Below, one piece after another: positions 11,968 to 23,185 of a stretch of DNA of 64,000 nt; the first letter of the stretch is position 1, and each line of letters opens with the position of its first letter. The notes under the pieces are model-generated. The model had not been told where the DNA came from, did not search any database, and saw nothing but the letters and a program-made list of their open reading frames with translations. This DNA is from Theocolax elegans (lineage: Eukaryota; Arthropoda; Insecta; Hymenoptera; Cerocephalidae), in contig CM047429.1 of assembly GCA_026168455.1 (NCBI GenBank), forward strand, positions 8,211,125-8,275,124, read 5' to 3'. A program made the translations under genes and the position numbers.

Positions 11968-12597
11968 TTATTTCTTATTTTTAAACTTATGTATAAGAGT
12001 TGTATATGTTGCCTGTAGTTTACTAACATCTTCTTTTTTATTAATAGGCTCTTTTTGTAAATTAATATGTAGGGTTTCTGAAACCATTCTTTTTCTCCAA
12101 TTAATCTCCCTATCAAGAATACTAACATTATCAAAATCAAATTTGTGCCCTAAATCATTAATGTGATCATTAATCACACATTGTTTATCCTGTTTCAAAC
12201 TATTATTGTAGTGTTCATTTATTCTTGTTATTAATTTTCTCTTAGTTTCTCCAACATAGGAGGCCTCGCAGTTATTACAATTGATCTTATAAACTACACC
12301 AGACTGCTCAGTTTTTTTAGTTCTGTCTTTTCCTCTCTTTATAATTCTACCAAATGAGTTAACAATTCTCGGAATTGTGGTAATATTAAATTTTTTAACT
12401 TTCTTTGAAACATCTTCAAACAACTTTGGTATGTAAGGTAAAGATAAAGATACTCCTCTCTTTTTGTTTGTATTATTAACATTCTGAATGTATGTACAAT
12501 TTTTATTTATATTATGTTTAATTTGAATTCGTTTGTGTATATTATTGTTTATAAATTTGGGAGGATAATTATTTGTGAGTAATATAGTTTTCACCAT
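11968..12597 (-). pseudogene. Penelope-like element ORF, C-terminal part with GIY-YIG endonuclease
   Basis: The 209-residue open frame has a basic N-terminal region and then, around residues 100-175, the signature GVVYKINCNNCEASYVGET followed by KRKLITRINEH, matching the GIY-YIG nuclease of Penelope-like elements (V-Y and Y-V-G in place of GIY and YIG). This domain nicks DNA for target-primed reverse transcription. The CNNC pair just before it fits the Cys motif common in arthropod copies. The RT core (fingers, palm, YxDD) is absent, so the element cannot be autonomous. The first ATG is just inside the right arm and may not be a native start. Confidence 0.8.
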
Positions 12598-12833
12598 TTC
12601 TAGGTTTTTTCTATGAAAAAACTTTTTTCTGTGAGTGTTTAGTTAATTAATTATTCATTCTTGTTGCTATAATAAATAATTAATAATTTATTGTAATTAA
12701 TTATAGATACAAAATGACAGGGTGAATTAATGACAAGTTGATAAACGCATTGTGTAATGTTAAGGTAAAAATCTTTTTGTTGTTGACCATTATGTATTCA
12801 ATATTAGTAATTATTATTAATAAAGTTTAGCAC

Positions 12834-12864
12834 CTGAAGATGGAGACAAATATGTCTCCGAAAC
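12834..12864 (+). ncRNA. Hammerhead-ribozyme-like core in right arm
   Basis: This is the mirror copy of the motif in the left arm, now on the plus strand: CTGAAGA, stem GGAGACA/TGTCTCC, GAAAC. It is antisense to the ORF because the arm is inverted. Confidence 0.5.
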
Positions 12865-12924
12865 GTTGTGCAATTAGACAATCAAATTGACTCGTTAAAG
12901 CAATCGTTAATTCTACCAAAAAAT

Positions 12925-13069
12925 ACAACTCACGAGTGTGAAATACAATATTTTTTTCTACTATTGAGAGAAATTTTATCAGGAGGAAATAGCCGTCTAA
13001 TTCAGATATATATACATATAGATATAATTATCCAAACGGAATAGTCTTGGATAGTATTGTTATTATTAT
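12925..13069. other. Short AT-rich spacer
   Basis: No feature is seen between the Penelope-like remnant and the next element. Confidence 0.3.
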
Positions 13070-13430
13070 ATTGAATATATTGTATTGATTTATTTACATC
13101 GTATTGCTGAGTTATTTTTAATTATTAATATAATAAATAACATTATTAGTGGGGACAATCGGGAGTAATTCAGTGCGCGTTTTATTAATAAATTAAATTA
13201 TTTATTTAATTAATTTAAAATCACGTTCCCGTAATAAAATATTATAGATCGACATTTTCTTTAGGAATATTAATATTCGTTATCGCGGTTTAATAGATAT
13301 CCGGAGCTATTTATTTTATTCAACGGGACTTCCTCTGGGTGAATCCACCTGGTCATAAGGATGAATAAATTATTATTATTATTTTTCGATGACGTCTAGG
13401 TCCGGAAATAATTTTATTTAAATCATTTTT
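13070..13430 (-). mobile_element. Terminal segment of an element, inverted copy of 63610-64000
   Basis: Read in reverse complement, 63610-64000 aligns along this whole segment: shared words include ACTTCCTCTGGGTGA, TTCAGTGCGCGTTTT, CGGTTTAATA and TATTGATTTATTT. In both copies the same uncharacterised gene reads toward this segment. It may be a long terminal inverted repeat of one element, or the 3' flank of two inverted copies. The outer limit cannot be fixed because the partner reaches the window edge. Confidence 0.7.
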
Positions 13431-13439
13431 TTTATAGAA

Positions 13440-14102
13440 TTATAAACAAGCATCACAATTTCTACTCTCAAAATAACTTTGCTCGGTACTCCCGGAGACG
13501 TAAGGCTAGTCCTAGTCCAATAAGAGCGAAATAAACGCGAATGGTTTATTAACGATTTGCCTTCATGTAATAATTTTATAGTAGGTGGTACAAGTCTGGA
13601 CGTGACAAAAGCACGAAGAGGCAAAACTCTATTTTAGATGCAAGTCCTGAACGACCGATTTCAAAAGATTTGTGACAGTTAATATTTTCAATTACTTTTA
13701 AACCTGTACTAATCAACATTAAAAAGTCTGATTCTGAAAATGGATAGTGTATCTCGATAAATCTTAGTATTTTTACTCTGTCATTATTATCTCGTTTAAG
13801 TCGAGTAGATCGTAAATCGACATGTTGTTCAGAAGTAGCTGGTAAAATAAAATTTTACATGGCTTCGGAAACTTCAACAAGTGCAAGCATAAATAGAATC
13901 CATTTGGCTAATGCACTTTGCGTAATTTTTCGGTCATGTGTTAATCCCCCAACAATTTTCATGGATCTCATAAGCACTTGCTTTATATTGTCATGTCTGA
14001 CCAAATTCCTGAGCAATACTTTTCAGACCTTCTAAAGTAAAATAGTTTAACTTAGTAAATTTATGATACTCATGTACATTCATTTTTCGTTCAAGATCAA
14101 AC
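13440..14102 (-). pseudogene. C-terminal part of an uncharacterised repetitive protein gene (broken)
   Basis: Read on the minus strand from 14102, fragments in changing frames give, in order, HEYHKFTKLNYFTLEGLKS, IKQVLMRSMKIVGGLTHDRK, ALAKWILFMLALVEVSEAM, SEQHVDLRSTRLKRDNNDR, a STGLKVIENINCHKS-like segment, and near 13560 an HEGKSLINHSRLF-like segment. I recognise these as conserved blocks of a large uncharacterised protein that recurs in many invertebrate genomes; I do not know its function. Frameshifts and a stop break it. Its upstream end is cut at 14102 by the LTR of element A, so element A or a rearrangement interrupted it. The right-hand copy (62144-63555) holds the preceding part of the protein. 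Confidence 0.55.
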
Positions 14103-16052
14103 TGTAACGTGGTCCTCACTTTCGTGGCCCGTAAACCACGCTACTCGGTTCCACTTTATTTAATATATATATATATATATATTACCTATTAATCCGGTAA
14201 AGACCGTATTTAATATTTCCTGGGCGCCAGGTCTTACCAAATAATAAATAGCTTCCCGGTTCGACTCCTCAGGACGTGGCTCCAACGCCAATACGGAGGT
14301 GGCGAAACCAACGACGAATTTTATCTCCTTCGAAAATGCGTGGCGGTAAATTATCGAGGTATAGGTTAATAAGTCAAAATTACTCAATACTTCAATTGAA
14401 CTAGATTATAATTTAATTCGATTTATTCCTTCAAAATTCCAATTTCCGATCACTACGGATGATCACCGTTACAATTTTTATCGACGAAGTAAATTTGATA
14501 AGTTAAATTTCCACGAACTAGCCCGATCTTCCGATCACCGATAACCACGTAGTGTTAATTAATTAACCCGATATTCACGTCTTATAAGCTCCGGTAATAA
14601 ATAATAAATCGATCCCCAACCCTTAAAACGGACAAACTCGAATTCGCGGCACGTGCTAAAATGGCGGCATGGCTCGCAGGAGATCTATACGCGACGCGCA
14701 AGAAATCCCCGGCGATTCTTTCAATCAATAAATTAATTGATGGCCGTGCAGCCCACTTACCGCAACGAAAAGCAATCTTCTTCAAAATAAAACAACTCTA
14801 CTAGATAATAATGATAACTACTAATTCTACTCTCAATTAACTTCTACGATTCAGATATTCCAACTTAAGGTTGCGCACGGTGTACTATCGTTTAGACTAT
14901 CCGGCTACTAATGACGATCGGGACTCGTAGCATCCCGCTCGTCCTCGTAGTTCGTCAAAACGCGGCGCTGATTGTCTTCTTCTTCCTTGTTTTTCAACCA
15001 ATAATATCCTCCTGGTTAATTAGATGATTAACTATTACCGCCGTCCGCGCCATCTATTCCCGTACCAATCTTCTTTTCCTCAGTGACGAAATAACGAAAT
15101 AACCCGTATTCCGTTGAGGAACTGACTTGCGCCTCCACCAATGCAACAGGTGTGTCTTCTTTCTTTCTCGTACACACACGCTGTAGATGGCTACTTCCCG
15201 CTCATTCCGTCGTTCCCCTCCTCGGTGCGCCGCCATGTGCCGCGGCGTGCATGTGCGAGAGCAGCGAGCGCCGCCCCCCTCTCTGCCGCGCTGACCCTAG
15301 TACACGAGCAGACGGCCGAGTCCGTTGCACGCGAGTCGGGCGTCGTTTATTTACATGACGGCGAACGGGTTTTTCTTTTGTGTGTGTGAGAGGTGCGCCA
15401 GTTCCTGGGTCATCGTCTTCGTGGCTGTCTTTGTTCTCCATCACCAGGTCGTCGGGAGATGGTATTGGATCTACGTGGAAACATGGTTGGACGTCGGTGG
15501 CGGTATGGTTGTATCGTTCCTTCTTATTTGTTAACTCCTTCCATTTTCCAATCCTCCGATTTCTTCAACAAATTAATAAAAATCCCATTAGTTCCTTTCC
15601 TTTACATACTAAAATATCGGTGACGAGAATGGCTCGGGCCAGGATTCGTAGCCGCTGTTTACTTCCTTCCTAACCTCTATTCCCATATCCTATATATAAT
15701 ATCCTATACACATACATAACTTCCTTATTACAACTAACTCTATCCTTCTATAGATCCTTCTATCCTAATCTTATATATATATATTCTAGTTTTATTTATT
15801 ATCAACCTTTCAGGTAACCAACGCTACCAAGGAGCGGATCCAGGACCAAAAGGTTCACCCAGGACTCATCGTCTCAAAGGTACGATATTGTATTAAAATC
15901 TTATTTCACTTATATCTATTTCCTCTACGCTAACCTTATAACTAACTGTATACACTAATAACTCTTTTTCTTGTTTCAGGTATGTCCCTTCGACAAGACT
16001 TCCCTCCATTAGCAAATTATAAATTAATACCGGTGTGAGGTTTACCTCACAA
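14103..16052 (-). repeat. 3' LTR of element A
   Basis: Starts TGTAACG and ends CCTCACA on the plus strand, giving TG..CA ends in either reading. The right end and the following AATACCCCCCTCCTAAGTC match the corresponding border of element C's LTR. The length of about 1950 bp is long for Gypsy. There is no partner LTR in the window, so no age estimate is possible. ORFs inside it are incidental. Confidence 0.8.
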
Positions 16053-16064
16053 TACCCCCCTCCT
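16053..16064 (-). promoter_or_regulatory. Polypurine tract of element A
   Basis: On the minus strand GGAGGGGGGTAT directly precedes the LTR. It would prime plus-strand DNA synthesis. The same tract sits at 45012-45023 in element C. Confidence 0.8.
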
Positions 16065-16816
16065 AAGTCGGAGCACACTCCTGAAAGGAGAGTGGACTGC
16101 ACTTACTAGCGCTTGGCCAAAGCGATACTCGTCACCGAACACGCATAACCCATAACCATAATATCCTCACATACAACATTCCAACAGATTATAATTCATA
16201 CGTCTGCCCATAAGAAAGAAAATATATCATCATAACAAATCTTTGTAAACATAAAATAAAATTTAATTAAATGATAAAAAAAAAAAATAATATACTCTTG
16301 GTTTACCTTCCAATACTTACTACCAATTGTTCTTTTCAGTTATCTTCATCTCTGATCTTCCTTCAAAAGAAAAAGATTTTCTACCAATCTAGTTTGATTC
16401 TGAATCAATATCCGTTTCTACCATCTATACTTCCATCATTACTACCATCACGTTTGATTGCTTTTTGATATCCTTTTCTACTATATATACTTCGACTATT
16501 ACTACCACCTCGTTTGACTGCTTATCGACATCCTTTTCTACTGTATATATACTACCATTCTGATCATCATCTGTTACCTGAAAATAAGGTTTTTTACTAA
16601 TTGCTCCATCTCTTCCTCTTCCTTTTTTTTTTTTTTTTTTTGACAGGTTCCTACTATCTTCTTTCACAGGTTCATCTTTCTTCTACTATTAAATATTCTC
16701 GTCCCTGCTACGTTTCTACGACCTCCGAGTCCTTTCTTTGTCCATAATTTTCCCACATCAGTTAATGTTTACCCCCGCTCAACGCGAGGTGTTTACTCTT
16801 CTTCTCCGTGGCCCCT
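16065..16816 (-). other. 3' untranslated region of element A
   Basis: This is the non-coding stretch between the third ORF and the polypurine tract. It contains a 60-bp unit repeated about 2.5 times (about 16410-16560, TCCTTTTCTACTATATATAC-type) and a run of about 20 T at 16622-16641. A short ORF over the tandem unit is incidental. Its first part (16065-16150) resembles the same region of element C (GTGGACTGCACTTA). Confidence 0.6.
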
Positions 16817-19322
16817 TTACTTCCCTCCCGGGAATAGCACCTGGAAGACCGCCTCCCTACTCCCGGAGGGGATGTTGCGGAGGGTCTCCAGAAGCCTCAG
16901 GGCCTCTTCCGGAGTCATCGCCGGTTTAGGCGCCGCTTCCGTTGGTGCCGCAGGGGCGGCAATTGACGGACGCCTTAGTGGGACCGTCAACGAGGGGATG
17001 ACTCGGGGTCTCCGAAGAGGTGTTAGCTCCGGTGGTGTGGGTTGGGCTGGTTCCGGCTTAATGGACGCCTTTGCCGATGCGTGCGGTCCCGAGTTTAACC
17101 TCCTCAGGTATTCGAGGTGCGCCTTACTACACCTTGGGCAAGTACGCATCGTTACGTCCCTCCGGCCGCAGTTGTAGCAAATCATATGCTTCTTGGGTTT
17201 GGGGCAGGATGGGTGGAAGTGCCCCTTTTCCCAGCATATGAAGCACGACTTTACCGGAGGGTCAACCTTTGGGTCGATGGGCACCGGTTCCATCCCTCCA
17301 AACCTCACCCCTGTCAATGGTGAAGGGGTGGGGATGGATTTGAGGAGGTCAATCTTCGGACCCGAATCCCACCTGGAAGCCTTCCTCGGCCTATGCTCCC
17401 TTCGTGTGGGTGATGGAGGTCGAGGTGGCGGCTTGCGGGATCCCTCGCTGCTCGTGCAGGGGCGAGATAGGCGGATCCGTTCTCTTTCTTCCTCAATTTC
17501 TCTCGCCCATCGGGCTTCTTCCTCTTTCTTCTTCTTCTCCTCTTCCAATCTCTTCTCCTCTATCATTCTCTGTTTCCGCTCTTCTTCTTCTCTCTTCCTT
17601 ATTGCTGCCAATCTATACTCTTCCTTTTCTTTCTCCCGCCTCTTTTCTTCCATCAACTTCCTTTCTTCTTCTCTCCTCTTCATTTCTACTACCCTCCTTT
17701 CTTCCTTTTCCTTCTCTTCTAAGAGCCTTTTCTTTTCTCTTCTATACTTTTCTTCTCTCTTCTGATTTTCTCGAGCCCGCTTATCTTCCTCCAATCTTCG
17801 TCTTCGTCCTTCTTCTACAATTCTCATCCTCCTACGTTCTTCTTCTGCCTTCTTCAATCTGTTTTCTTCTTCGTCTTTTTCCCTCCTACGTCTCTCTTTT
17901 TCTTCCATCTCCTTCATTAGTTTCTTTTTTTCTTCTTCTTTTTCTCTTCTACGCTTCTCTCTTTCCTCTTTCTCTTTCCTTTCCTTCTCTCTTTCTTCCT
18001 TCTCCTTTTCTAAGCGGGCGCGTTCTTTTTCCCTCTTCCGCTGTTCCTCACGACGGATACGTTCGTCCTCCGCTTCCTGTCGTCTCCTTTGTTCGACGTA
18101 GAACGGATCGGCAGGAGGTTCTGGAGGCGATAAGGAGCGTGGAGGGCTCAGTCCTCCAAAATAGTCCTCCATCGTGAGGTGTCTTCGCGGGTTGTACTTC
18201 CTGGCACGACGACGGGCTGCACGGCTTATGGGTGGGTTTTCCGGAGGTAGGGGAGTGTACGTCGGGATCGGCCTTAGTTGGGGGACCGTTGGGTAGTTCC
18301 GTGGCAGGCACGCTGGTTCTGTGTCTGCTGGCCGGGCGGGTAGCCGCCTCACAGGAGCCACGGATGCCCTCGGTGCCTCCCCCTTCGGTGGCCGGTCCTC
18401 CGGGATGGTGAGCACCCCGTTGGTATGGGGTTTCGCCGCTCCGTCTGAGCGAGCTAGCGTGGCATATAACTCTCGTATCGCGTCCTGACTCGCCCTTTCC
18501 TCCTCGCTGACCTTGGGTATTCCCTGAGAGGTGGAGGGTAACTTTACCCTTTCAGGGATCGTCTCACCTACTCCCGGCGCCGTCTCCTCGCTGGATGGTG
18601 GCAGCGAGGTGGTAACAACCTCTTAAGTAACACGTAGCAAGTCACCCTTGAGGTTGCGGAGGCGTTCCGGGTGAGTTGGTGGTGCAGGAGGGAGGTGACG
18701 GGGATCCCAGGGGTCTTCCTCCATGGGTTCATCATCCTGGATGGTGTTTAGCTCCTTCCTTTCGGTCCAAACCTCTTGTGTCGTTTTCGGTTCTGTTGGA
18801 ATTGGAGAACTCGGAGGGGCCTGCGAGTTTCCGCCATCAGAGACCCGCTCCGGCCGTCACTGCCGCGATCTCCTCTTCCTCTGGTGGCTCGTCGTCGTCC
18901 AGTGGGACATCGGCCCAAAGAATTTTTGACGGGATCGGAGGGGCTCGCGGACTTCCGCTGTTTGGAACAGCGTCGTTCCGGACCTGCACTGCCGTCCCGT
19001 CCTCCATCACCACATCTTCGTCCTCACCATTGAGAGCCGTAACCGGCTCTTTGCCCCCCTCCCCAGGAGGGACGATCCCGGCGGACAACATGTCCTCCCG
19101 GAACATGTTGGCCAACTGGTCGGCCCAACCAGTAGAGGGTGTCGGTGTGACGCACTCGACCACGGGCTCGTCGGGCACATTGCCCAACCAACGGGTCAAA
19201 AGGACGACCGGGTCTTCCATCAGGGGTCCTTGGGAAACCCGAAAATGCGCCAATGTTGGTGGCATACTGCCGTTCTTCTCGGTACGATCTTGAGACATTT
19301 CTGAAACATATAAATCAAACAA
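16817..19322 (-). pseudogene. Post-pol third ORF: charged helix plus CCHC zinc-knuckle protein (element A)
   Basis: It lies downstream of integrase, where env would sit in an errantivirus. The N-terminal 161 codons are acidic and proline-rich. After a frameshift near 18840 and a stop near 18625 the frame continues into a 532-codon stretch. That stretch has a proline-rich head, about 230 residues of almost pure E/K/R (ERRRREK-type, a single-helix or coiled-coil region, about 18050-17470), then zinc-binding motifs CFICWEKGHFHPSC and CYNCGRRD..CPRC near 17260-17120, and a short C-terminal helix. No signal peptide or membrane segment is visible, so it is not an envelope protein. The zinc knuckles suggest nucleic-acid binding, like a second Gag-type protein; that function is inference. 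Confidence 0.7.
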
Positions 19323-19381
19323 TTCGAATCTTCAACAAAAAAAATACCTTCAAATATTTAAACTCTTTAGTATACATTCAT

Positions 19382-22300
19382 CATTGCAACCTGGGAGGAA
19401 TATATTTCTTCAAATCCGAAACGTGCACCTTCGCATTTTTCCTACCCGAATCTATATCTAAAAGGTATACGGTTGGGGATAGGATTTTTAAAATTGCGAA
19501 GGGGCCTTCATATTTCGCTCCTAGTTTTGCCGAAAATTTATTAGCTGCGTTCGAAAGCAGATGGGATTTTTATCGTAAGATCTCTTTTGGATTACGTGAG
19601 CTTGGTCGAGGTGTTTTGCAACGAGATCTCTAAGGGCATTTAATCTCTTACCTCGATTAATCCAGATCTCTGGGTCAATTTTTAATACGGGTTTCTTTCC
19701 TTCTACTTCTCTTCTTAAACTCTTCACAGGATTAGGGTGCGTCCATAATTTAAAAATGCGGAAGAAACCTTTGTTGAGGCTTGTACCGTCGTATTTATAG
19801 CGTGTCGAAATTCGTGTATGTGTTCATCCCATGTACGGTGATCGTTTTTCACGAACATCGCGATCATCGTTTTTAATTTGCGATTGCAACGTTCCACGGG
19901 ATTACCTTGTGGGTGGTACGGCGGGGTGGTGACGTGTTTGATGCCATATTCGTCGAGTACGGACTTTAGGAATTTATTATCGAACTCTTTTCCGTTGTCC
20001 GATAGCAGATATTCCGGGGTTTCCCATCTAAATAGTATTAAGTCTTCCAAGGCTTTAGATACGGATTTTCCGTCGGCTTTCCTTATTGGTTTTACCTCTA
20101 TCCATTTTGTAAATAGGTCTTGGAAGACTATTAAGTATTTATTTTGGCTTTTACTCGGTGGAAATTCCATAAGGTCCACCGCAACGATACACCAAGGTCT
20201 GTCTACCACCCTCGTTCCCATAAGTCCTTGTTGACCTGTTCGCGGAATTTTGTATGCTTGACATGTCGCACATTGTTTCACGTATTGATTTACGTCGTGC
20301 CACATGCCTTGCCAGTAATAGTCTCGAGCGATACGATCATAAGTCTTTTCGATACCTGTATGACCTACCGATGGTAAGTCATGTGCTTCTTTTAAAACTG
20401 TTTCTTTATAGTTTTCTGGTACTACTAATCTCCAATTTTTTTCTCTATTAGTGATCGAGTCCAGGAGAGGATCGTTGCGGAATTTATATAATAAATTATC
20501 TTCGATCTTCCAACTTTGATACCTTTCCGGGAATTGTTCGACTTCTTTTAATCTTCTACTATACCATTCATCTTTAATTTCCTCAAACGCTGCTGCTTCT
20601 ACTAAATTATTTTTTATTATACTACCATCTTCTTCGAACATTCTAGAAAGAGCGTCCGGAACGTGATTCAGAGCTCCCCGTCTATGTATGACTTCGAAAT
20701 CCCATTGCATCATTTCTAGCGCCCATCGCGCTAATCGTCCTGTTGGATCGCGGAGATTTTTCAGCCAACGCAGTGCACTGTGATCTGTAATGACAGTGAA
20801 TTTGTACCCTTCTAAGTAAGGTCTTCACTTTTTTATTGCCCATAGGACAGCTAGGCATTCTTTTTCGGTTGTGGAGTAATTCCTTTCTGCTGCCGTTAAT
20901 ACCCTACTTATGTACACGATCGGGTGTTCACCGTCATTCAAATCTTGAGTGAGTACTGCGCCGATTGCATAGTTACTCGCATCGGTTTGGAGACAAAATG
21001 GTTTTGAGAAATCTGGTCATGCTAGGACGGGTGCTTTTATCAACGCCTGTTTTAGGGTTTCGAAAGCTTCTTGTTGCTCTTCTTCCCACTTCCATGCAAG
21101 ATCTTTCTTTAATAGCTTCAACAGGGGAATCTTCATTTCTGAGTCCTTATCGAGAAATCGACTGTACCAACCTACCATACCAAGGAACCTTCGTAATTCT
21201 TTGATATTTCTAGGGGCTGGATAGGCTCGTATCGGAGCCGTTTTGTCTGGATCTGGTCTCAAACCATCTTTATCTAATACATAACCCAAATATGTAACAC
21301 TAGAACAACAAAACTCGCATTTTTCTCGGTTCACAGTAAGTCCGTGTCTCACTAATTTCCTTAATACCTCGTCTAACCATCGTATATGCTCTTCGAACAT
21401 CTCAGTTGCTATGATAATGTCGTCTAAATAGCCAAATACGTAAGGTACGTATTCCGGTCCGAATAGAGCATCTATCAGGCGTTGGAACGTCATTGGAGCA
21501 TTTGTGAGTCCGAAGGGCATTCTGGTGAATTGGAATAGACCTTTGCCTGGAACTGAGAAAGCAGTAAATCGTTTACTGGATTGGTCCAATGGAATTTGGT
21601 AAAAAGCCTGTCGCAAATCGATTTTTGAGATGAAACGGGCGTCTCGTATCCTGTCTAAAATTGTGTCCATGTTGGGTACTGGGTATGCATCTCTTATTCC
21701 GTCCGATTTCTTGACCATTACAGGAGCACTTGTATAGTCACTTGCTGATTGTTCTACTATCCCTTCGTTCCATAGTCTTTCTACTTCTTCATGGGCGTTT
21801 TGAACCATTGCTGGTGACATTCTACGTAGTTTATGGCGAACCGGTAGTGATCCAGGTATCACGGCTATATGATGTTCTATCATATCCGTCATTCCTGGAG
21901 TTTTCGACGGTGTCGGTAATATCTTTGATACTAATTTATCTACTTTATGTCGCTGAGGATTTGTGACTTCAGATATGCCATTACATTCTGCAAAAATTAC
22001 TGGATCTTCCGCTGTATCTTTACCTCCATACGTTTTATGCCAGGGACCTTCGTGAACACGCCACAGACCATGTTTATGTCTTTCGTCTACATCCCATTTT
22101 ACGTAGAAGTCTTTCCCTAGCACGATATCGTGTTCGAATATTTGCTGGGCTTTGAGTTCTAACGTATCTACATGTCCGTCTACTTCTAAATTTAACTTCA
22201 ATGTCCCAAAAGATTTACTTATTCCGCCATGGGCATTTTTGACGTAGGAATTAGAAGGTAACAGCTTATCCTTGAATTTTTCGATTACTTTCGGTCCTGC

Positions 22301-23185
22301 TACTGAAATCATGGCTCCTGAGTCAAGTAATCCTCTAAACGTATGTCCTGCAATGTTTAATCGAACGAAACCTCTATTTTCCAGACTGGCTTCCGCTACA
22401 TTTTTTTCTTTTTCCATTACTTCAATTTCTTCTTTTACTATCTTTTCTTTATTTTTATTAAGGTTAACATCTACCATGTTTTCGTTCTTACTTATTTTAC
22501 TACCACTGCTTTTATCCTTTTCGTCTATTACTTCTGTATTTTTATTTCTACTATTTTCATCCGTACTAATTCCACTATTTTTATCATCATTACCTCTAAT
22601 ATTTTTACTACCATTATTTTTATCTTTGATTCTATTCTCGTCTTCGATTTTTCGCCATTCCGTCCAGTCTAACTCAATCTGTCTCTTAGCGTTTTGGGAT
22701 GTAATGACAGATTGTTTTGAGGTATCCCGTTTTGTCAATATATCTATAGAGTCTGCAGTATTCTTCAGTAATATACCGGCCTTATCTATAGTATAAGGTT
22801 TTTTGGTATCCTCGTTACTATATATCTGTTCATGTAGATCCTCCATTGCTGAGAGTAGTATTGGTTTGGTACTGGAATCGGCTTTTTGTTCTTCCTCAAA
22901 AATTTCTACTACTTCTTTATCTGGGGTAAACGATTTCAGGGTGATACTATTATTACACCCGGCAACGTTTCCCTTTTTCAATTCTGACATCGAATTTGTA
23001 ATTATTTCCGTACTAACTTCTTTTGATGCTTTTGGTAGTTTCATTTGCTCTTCCATTGTTTTTCTTAATACTTCGTTCATCCTGTCTGTCCAGTTAATTT
23101 TCTCTTTTTTCTGTGGTTTTTGATTTAATCTTCCTTGTAATTCTTCAAAAAATGATTTTTCGTGCTGTTTCTTTTCTTGTATATA
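19382..23185 (-). pseudogene. pol polyprotein of element A (protease-RT-RNase H-integrase), inactivated
   Basis: The order on the minus strand is as follows. A charged linker comes first, then retropepsin with DSGA near 22320 and RT with SKIDLRQAFYQIPL and the catalytic FGYLDD near 21430. RNase H has TDAS-type and TTEKE motifs around 20870-20980. Integrase (20713-19724 and onward) has the HHCC zinc finger (HDLPSVGH..CATC) and the DDE residues in VAVDLMEF, LLSDNGKEF and NPVERCNRK. A GPY/F-type module ends near 19382. TGA stops occur at 21017-21019 and 20825-20827, with frameshifts near 19730 and 19530. The first roughly 37 codons of the longest open frame run into the neighbouring fragment and are not native. 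Confidence 0.9.

Larger units (their letters stand above)
11255..12924 (-). mobile_element. Penelope-like element remnant with inverted terminal arms
   Basis: Arms at about 11255-11548 and 12629-12924 are near-perfect reverse complements (for example CTCACAGAA against TTCTGTGAG). They flank a minus-strand ORF ending in a GIY-YIG endonuclease domain. Penelope-like elements are known to combine RT with GIY-YIG and to carry terminal repeats in direct or inverted orientation with hammerhead ribozymes. Here the RT domain is missing, so it is an internally deleted or truncated copy. Confidence 0.8.
14103..23185 (-). mobile_element. Ty3/Gypsy LTR retrotransposon, element A (5'-truncated)
   Basis: In minus orientation the order is truncated pol (protease, RT, RNase H, integrase), a third ORF, a polypurine tract and the 3' LTR. 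Gag, primer-binding site and the 5' LTR are missing because the element stops near 23185 against an oppositely oriented Gypsy fragment. Several frameshifts and two stop codons show it is dead. It shares LTR ends, polypurine tract and third ORF with element C (43469-53210) and so belongs to the same lineage. Confidence 0.9.

Noticed and set aside
17404..18177. 257-codon plus-strand ORF rich in S, L and F
   Set aside because: It is exactly antisense to the E/K/R-rich helix of the third ORF of element A; antisense of GAR-rich codons is naturally open.
16817..19322. Envelope gene in element A
   Set aside because: The position fits env, but there is no signal peptide, membrane segment or furin-like site; zinc knuckles and a charged helix argue against it.
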